From assembly GCF_002878395.1 (NCBI RefSeq), contig NC_061115.1:158630518-158694517 (forward strand): a DNA stretch of 64,000 nucleotides, written 5' to 3'. Positions 58,256-64,000 of the stretch are shown piece by piece. Every line of letters starts with the position of its first letter. Positions within the stretch are counted from its first letter, which is position 1. Below the pieces are notes generated by a model, which was not told the DNA's origin, searched no databases, and saw only the letters and a list, made by a program, of their open reading frames with translations. Origin of the DNA: Capsicum annuum (taxonomy: Eukaryota > Streptophyta > Magnoliopsida > Solanales > Solanaceae). The translations under genes were made by a program, and so were the position numbers.

Positions 58256-60740
58256 TCGATCATCTATCACAACAGAAGCAACACCTGTTTGATAATTTAC
58301 AACAGATGTGTAATATGTTGCAATAGATAACTAATTTGTTTGATTAAATCAAACAGAAAAGACATCTGTTGCAACAGGTTGAACATTTACTTTTATACAA
58401 TTTCAATTGATTTCATATATTAGACTAATACCTTAATTGATTAATCTAAGACCAAGGGTGAGTTCTCATAGGGTCAACTACAACTTTAATTGAGTCTTTC
58501 AAAAATTGCATGATGAGACGGTATTGCGTTCCTCCCAACCAGAGCCGTCGATCGATCACTCTGAGCTGAACTAACTCTTACTACCTCATATGTTCAACTA
58601 ATACCTTAATTGATTAATCTAGGACTAGGGGTGAGTTCTCATAGTGTCAACTACAATAGATGGTAGTGCCTATTTGATAATTTATAACAAATGGGTAATC
58701 TATTGTGACATATGATAATCTATTTGATAATTTACAATAGATGGGTAATCTATCACAACAGATGACATAATTTGTTTGATTATTGACAACAGATGAGTAA
58801 TCTGTTGCAATAAATGACTTAATCTATTTGATAACTTACAACAAATGGTTAATCTGTTGCAACAGGTTGAGGATTTATCTTTATACAATTTTAATTAATT
58901 TTACATGTTAGACTAATATCTTAATTGATTAATCTAGGACTAGGGGTGAGTTCTCATAGGATCAACTATAACTTCAATTGAGTCTTTTGGCAATAATGAT
59001 GAGACGGTATTGCGTTCCTCCCGACCAAAATCGTCGATCGATCACTCTGAGTTGAACGGATTCTTATTACCTCATATGTTAGACTAATACCTTAATTGAT
59101 TAATCTAGGACCAGGGGTGAGTTCTCATAGGGTTAACTACAACTTCAATTGAGTCTTTTGGCAATTGCATGATGAGACGGTATTGCGTTCCTCTCGATTA
59201 GAGTCTTCGATCGATCACTCTAAGATAAATTAATTCTTACTACCTCATATGTTAAACTAATACCTTAATTGATTAATCTAGGACTAGGGGTAAGTTAGGG
59301 TCAACTATAATAAATGGCAGTGCCTATTTGATAATTTACAATAGATGGGTAATCTGTTGCGACATATGACTTAATCCATTTGATAATTTATAACAGATGG
59401 GTAATCTGTCGCAACAGATGACTTAATCTATTTGATAATGTACACCAGATGAGTAATTTGTTGCAACAAATGACTTAATCTGTTTGATGACTTATGACAA
59501 ATAGTTAATCTGTTGCAACAGGTTGAACATTTATTTTTATTGAATTTCAATTGATTTCATATGTTAGACTAATTCCTTGATTAATTAATCATAGATTAGG
59601 GGTGAATTATCATAGGGTAAACTACAATTTTGATTGAGTCTTTTGGCAATTGAATGATGAGACCGTATTGTGTTCTTTCCGACCAGAGTCGTCGATCGAT
59701 CACTCTGAGTTGAACTGATTTTTATTACCTCATATGTTAGACTAATACTTTAATTGATTAATCTAGGACTAGGGGTGAGTTCTCATAGGGTCAACTATAT
59801 CTTCAATGGAGTGTTTCAAAAATTGTATGATGAGACGGTATTATGTTCCCCCGACCAGAGTCGTCGATCGATTACTCTGAGCTGAACCAATTATTACTAC
59901 CTTATATGTTAGATTAATATCTTAATTGGCAAATCTAGGACCAAGGGTGAGTTCTCATAGGGTCAACTACAATAGATGACAACGCCTATTTGATAATTTA
60001 CAACAGATGGATAATTTATTGTGACATATGACTTAATCCATTTGACAATTTACAACAGATGGGTAATCTATCACAATAGATAGCTTAATCTGTTTGATAA
60101 TGTACAACGGATGAGAAATCTGTTATAACAAATGACTTAATTTATTTGATAACTTACAACAGATGGTTTATCTGTTGCAACAGGTTGAATTTTTCTTTAT
60201 TCAATTTCAATTGATTTCATATGTTAGACTAATACCTTAATTAATTAATCTAGGACTAGGGGTGAGTTCTCATAGGGTCAACTACAACTTTAATTGAGTC
60301 TTTTGGCAATTGGATGATAAGACGGTATTGCGTTCCTTCTGACTAGAGTCGACAATCGATCACTCTAAGCTGAACCGATTCTTACTACCTCATATGTTCA
60401 ACTAATACCTTAATTGATTAATCTAGGACTAGGGGTGAGTTCTCATATGGTCAACTACAACAGATAGAAGCGCCTATTTGATAATTTATAATATATGTGT
60501 AATCTGTTGCAACACGTGACAATCCATTTAATAATTTACAACAGATAGGTAATCGATCGCAATAGATTACTTAATCTGTTTGATAATTTACAACAGATGC
60601 GTATTTGATGCAACAGGTTGAAGATTTATTTTTATAAAATTTCAATTGAGTTCATATACCTAAATTAATTAATCTAGGACCAGAGGTGAGTTCATAGGGT
60701 CAACTACAACTTCAATTGAGTCTTTTGGCAATTGCATGAT
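58256..60740. repeat. Higher-order tandem array (172-bp monomer plus CAACAGATG blocks)
   Basis: Monomers of about 172 bp begin with TTAATTGATTAATCTAGGAC and contain GAGACGGTATTGCGTTCCTC and TCGATCGATCACTCTGAG. Starts lie near 58,433, 58,606, 58,921, 59,092, 59,265, 59,579, 59,750, 59,922, 60,237, 60,410 and 60,662. Those at 58,606, 59,265, 59,922 and 60,410 are cut after about 50 bp and lead into CAACAGATG-rich blocks of about 250 bp. The result is a higher-order unit of 657-659 bp, with the last unit one monomer shorter (488 bp). Confidence 0.88.
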
Positions 60741-61495
60741 GAAAGGGTTAAAAATTATGCATATTTTTTATAATTTTAAAAAATAATTAAGATCAATTCA
60801 GACTAAATTAACATTTTCAAAACTTGTCACTCTTTTCCAAAATATAAATCAACCCATACAAATCATCCATTTATGAGTACAGACAACAGCTACTCAACAA
60901 ATTGCTCTACTCTTTACAACAGATCAATTTTCTTCTCATTTCCGACCATATAGGTGTTATTTTCGACTTTATTCTTGCTTGTATCAGTCGTTTTCTCTGT
61001 CTTCATAGGTAATAAAGTTTGAGAAGAGTTTTATATTTATTATTTTTTTTAAATAAGGTCTTTTAAGTTAATGATAAAAGAGAAAAATTTTAGTTGTATT
61101 ATCTTCGAGAATGGATTTACAATTTTGAGTTTTGATGGTAAAATCATAGGAAGAACTCAAGAAAAGCCTAGTTTCTATCACAGTATTTCGTTGACTATCG
61201 TGGTATTGTTGGATGGTATTTGTGGTGGTGGTGGTAGTGGTGTTCGTCATTGTCGTGGTAGTGGCACTGATGGTGGCATTGGTTGGTGGTGTTTGTGGTG
61301 GCATTGTTGGTGGTGTTTGTGGTGGTTGTTGGTGGTGTTGGTATTTGGGATATTTGTGGCATTAGTTGGTGGTGTTTGTGGTGGTGGTGGCTATTGGTGT
61401 GTCGGTATTAGTAGTGTTTGTAATATATTTTTTAAAATTTATGCATATATCAATTGTTATATAATTTTTATTTTTCTGTTGTTTGGAGGTAAAAC
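60741..61495. other. Upstream region of the DUF1985-type gene with GGT-rich minisatellite
   Basis: Between the array and the gene start. A TTTCTCTGTCTTCATAG/GTAATAAAG site near 61,008 could be a splice site in a 5' leader. At 61,210-61,405 a GGT/GTT-rich minisatellite (GTGGTGGT, TTGGTGGTGTTTGTGGTGG) dominates. The Trp/Gly-rich frame across it is not taken as a gene. Confidence 0.55.
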
Positions 61496-62551
61496 ATGTC
61501 TCCCAAAAGAAAAGAAAGTGAAAGTCAATCAACGTTTGACCACCCAAAAAAAGGCTACAGTACAAAGGGATTCGGAGGAGCTTTCCAGGGAAAAGTGAAG
61601 CTGAAGAGAGATATGAAAACAATGTTGAGGGAGGTGGATAAGGGTCTGCAGATGGTGATGAATAAAATGAAAGTGAGAAAGAGGAGGAATCAAAGAGTGA
61701 GAAAGAGAAAAAGGATGATCATTAACATGATGATAATGGATCACCAATGTGCCATGAATTAATATCGACATCCCAGCATGATCCTGTCAAAACTTTTAGT
61801 ATTGAAAAGTTTCAAGTTGCGATGCCGATAAATGACCCAAAAGCAGATAAAGAACTAACTGGTGAAATTGTACTTAAATGTCCGATGGGGAGTAAATATA
61901 TTTATTTTAGGAAAATTATAAAGGACAAAAACATAGATGGACTTTTTAAGAAGAGCCGCTTTGGATGCTTTCTTGAGCTACCTGAGTCCCCTGCCCGTTT
62001 CCATATGAGGATGGTATATGGTCTTCTCAAGCGCAGGATCAAGTACGTGGGGGATGATGAAGATTCGAAGGAGGGGGCAAAAAGATGGATGAAATCTAGA
62101 TCAACTACTATGGCATGCCGATTTATTTTGGCTTGCAAGAGTTTTCCATAGTGATGGGCTTGATATGCCATCGTCCAGAAGAACCACCTATTACCAAAGG
62201 AACACCCCGTAAAAGATCCAAGGCAAGAAAATATAAGGAAAAAATAGATGAGTTGTTTGACATTGCTCGACGTGGCTACAAAGCATAGGATTTATTGACA
62301 GATCTCATGGATAAAACTATACTAAAGCAGTACAGGGAGTATTGTACTTAATTTGGCTTGCCCATTCGGTTATATTGGCAAGAGACGTCAACAAGGTTAT
62401 AGAAGATGATTTGTTGGTGTGTTCTAAGGATTTTGATAAATTCAGCAATTATCCCTGGGAATATGACAGCTTCTACTTGGCTGTCCAATATTTACTAACA
62501 AAGCTATCCTCAGGGACGACCATATTATATGACTTTCCTTGGTCTTTCATG

Positions 62552-62645
62552 GTAAAATTAATCACTATTTTAACTCATCCATTAATTTATATTGAATATA
62601 GTTATTATGACTTTCTTTTTCTTACTTACTGTTTATATTTTTTAG
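62552..62645 (+). other. Intron 1 of the DUF1985-type gene (94 bp)
   Basis: GTAAAA donor after ...TTCATG and a TTTTTTAG acceptor before GTTTGGGCA. Splicing joins the expected PWSFM and VWAF. Confidence 0.6.
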
Positions 62646-62790
62646 GTTTGGGCATTTAAAGCCATTTCTCCCCTCCGAAAGTAAGTAATGGATTACCCAA
62701 ATGAGATTTCTTATCCAAAGATGTTTAGGTGGTAGGCTGCATAACACCCAAATTAAGGAGGCTGATCTCTTTAACCCTCCGGATGATGCA

Positions 62791-63390
62791 GTACGTTTTC
62801 TTCAAGTAAAATAATTTTACGTAATGAAAGATATTGAACAGATGTTATATCTAGTGCAACAGATGTTATATCTGATGCACCAGATGGGATATCTGTTGTG
62901 ACAGATTACCCGTCCTATTCCAACCGGTGCAATAGATGGATAATCAATTGCGACAGACGATTGATATCTTGCATCAGATTACCCATCTATTGCTTTGGTT
63001 CTCTGAACTCGACTCCTAACAGATTAACCATCTACTACAAATTATACAACAGATGTGTAATTTGATGCAATATATTGTTAATACATAGACAGATCATCTG
63101 TTGCATAATATGTAACCCAACAGATTACCCGTCTTATGCAATTGGTGCAACAGATTGGTAATCTGTTGTGATAGATGATTGATATTTTGCATCAGATTGT
63201 CCATGTGTTATTCTGTTTCTCTGAACCCGACTCAAATGGATTTTAACTATCTACTGCAAACTATGCAACAAATGGGTAATGTGATGCAATATATTATTAA
63301 TCTGTTGCAGAAGTTGGCTATGTTAAAATGTAACCCAACTATGAAAATTATTATATTAATGATTTAAACATATTTGTCTTTTTTTTCTAG
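62791..63390 (+). other. Intron 2 of the DUF1985-type gene (600 bp), filled with CAACAGATG repeats
   Basis: GTACGT donor after ...GATGATGCA and a T-rich TTTTTTCTAG acceptor. Splicing joins NPPDDA to VMYPWIV, as in related genes. Between about 62,830 and 63,320 it holds some 20 repeat cores in two related segments, with shared blocks CAGATTACCCGTC and TATTTTGCATCAGATT. The small frame 63,179-63,367 is intronic. Confidence 0.6.
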
Positions 63391-64000
63391 GTTATGTATC
63401 CATGGATCGTTCTACTGAGAAAGAGTTGTTGATGACTTCTTATATTACTCTAGGCCATGTTGATACTATAGCAGACCTAACGGTGGAGTTAATAAAGAAG
63501 GAATTGGCTGGAACAACGGCCATAAGAAGAGCAGTTAGGCAAGGTCAGCCTAATATTAAGGCTCTTCATGACCAACCTACTAAGGCAGATCCAAGTGCTT
63601 CTTCTGGTGGAGTTGTTGTTGTTGGTGGTAGGCATGCTAATGTTTCTACCACTCATGATGATGAGCATGTTGATGCTTAAAAAAAATATGTTTGAAAACA
63701 TCCTTTTTTACCCTTACACAGGTCCCTCTCACCCATCTTCACCCTCGTGTTCTCATTGCGAATGCAAAGAGTGCAAGGACAACCAGGATAAACTCTTTGA
63801 AAAAGTAGAGGATATCTCTAAAACTATCGAGAAATTCAGATCCAAGAGAGTTATGATACCATCGATGAAGGTGAGGGAGCCATACACTCTTACAGTTTTA
63901 GTTAGGAGGAAGAAAAGAAAAATAACTGACATACTCTCCAGTTGGAAATCAAAAATAATTGTAACTCCTCCCTCTCCAAAAGTTGTTGAAGTTTAGGGGC

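Larger units (their letters stand above)
61496..63996 (+). pseudogene. DUF1985/Ulp1-type gene of a mobile element, 3' end off window
   Basis: It resembles the multi-copy plant genes with an N-terminal DUF1985 domain and, beyond this window, often a C48 (Ulp1-like SUMO protease) domain. The start is the ATG at 61,496 (MSPKRKESESQ). The DUF1985 core lies at about 61,790-62,551 (KTFSIEKFQVAMP, SRFGCFLELPESPARFHMRM, LLKRRIKYV, then YYGMPIYFGLQEFSI and ARDVNKVIEDDLL in shifted frames). Exon 1 ends at 62,551. Exon 2 (VWAFKAISPLRK..., 62,646-62,790) follows, and exon 3 starts at 63,391. The tail (63,720-63,996) has CSHCECKECKDNQDKLFEKV and a basic KKRKI segment. Frames pass 2, 1, 3, 2 with a TAA in exon 2 near 62,682, so it is not functional. 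Confidence 0.72.

Noticed and set aside
58256..60740. CRISPR-like regularly spaced repeats
   Set aside because: Repeats are direct monomers with related, not unique, spacers in a plant genome; this is a tandem array.
61071..61598. Trp/Gly-rich 175-codon ORF
   Set aside because: Made by a GGT/TGG minisatellite upstream of the DUF1985-type gene start; not a believable protein.

Overview
This is a plant nuclear window made almost wholly of repetitive and mobile DNA. It is most likely from the nightshade family (Solanaceae), and pepper (Capsicum) is my best guess. The guess rests on three things: AT-rich solendovirus-like endogenous pararetroviruses, a long-LTR Tekay/Del chromovirus with TGTAACGACC-type ends, and a MULE-type transposase next to a DUF1985/Ulp1-type gene, both embedded in CAACAGATG/CATCTGTTG repeats. 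I see no intact housekeeping gene, rRNA, tRNA or CRISPR array.

1-25,273: a rearranged cluster of decayed Caulimoviridae sequences (endogenous pararetrovirus, EPRV). One unit reads + from base 1 to about 6,188. Facing it, a larger compound unit reads - from about 24,681 down to 6,189. A further + fragment (24,682-25,273) faces away from that. The deduced viral order is ORF1, coat protein (coiled coil plus zinc knuckle), movement protein, aspartic protease, reverse transcriptase, RNase H, ORF4 and intergenic promoter/leader. The coat and movement regions share one frame. The ORF4-promoter-ORF1 module occurs three times on the - strand. Every long frame is broken. A Tekay/Del solo LTR (10,842-13,722, duplicated site ATTGT) sits inside one coat region. 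The + fragment at the right end is fused to a Ty3/gypsy integrase remnant that ends in a 346-bp LTR (25,404-25,749).

26,277-36,515: a complete-length Tekay/Del chromovirus on the - strand, with LTRs of 2,876 and 2,884 bp, primer-binding site, polypurine tract, gag-protease-RT-RNase H-integrase-chromodomain remnants, and the duplicated site CTTTA on both sides.

36,584-40,158: head-to-tail non-autonomous Helitron-like copies. Two have GC-rich hairpin 3' ends followed by CTAGT, and both carry repeated exon-like units. 40,159-44,190 is AT-rich and noncoding.

44,196-48,953: a Ty1/copia element on the - strand with 194-bp LTRs and the duplicated site AAAAC. All domains are recognisable and all are broken.

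50,400-63,996: a zone joined by short palindromic CAACAGATG repeats. It holds a decayed MULE transposase (51,140-53,453, +), a small gene on the - strand with a clean TATA box and intron (54,046-54,466), a long foldback structure (about 55,150-57,030), a higher-order tandem array (about 58,260-60,740) and a frameshifted DUF1985-type gene running off the right end (61,496-63,996, +). One intron of that gene is filled with the same repeats. The transposase, repeats and DUF1985 gene may belong to one composite Ulp1-carrying MULE; this is inference.
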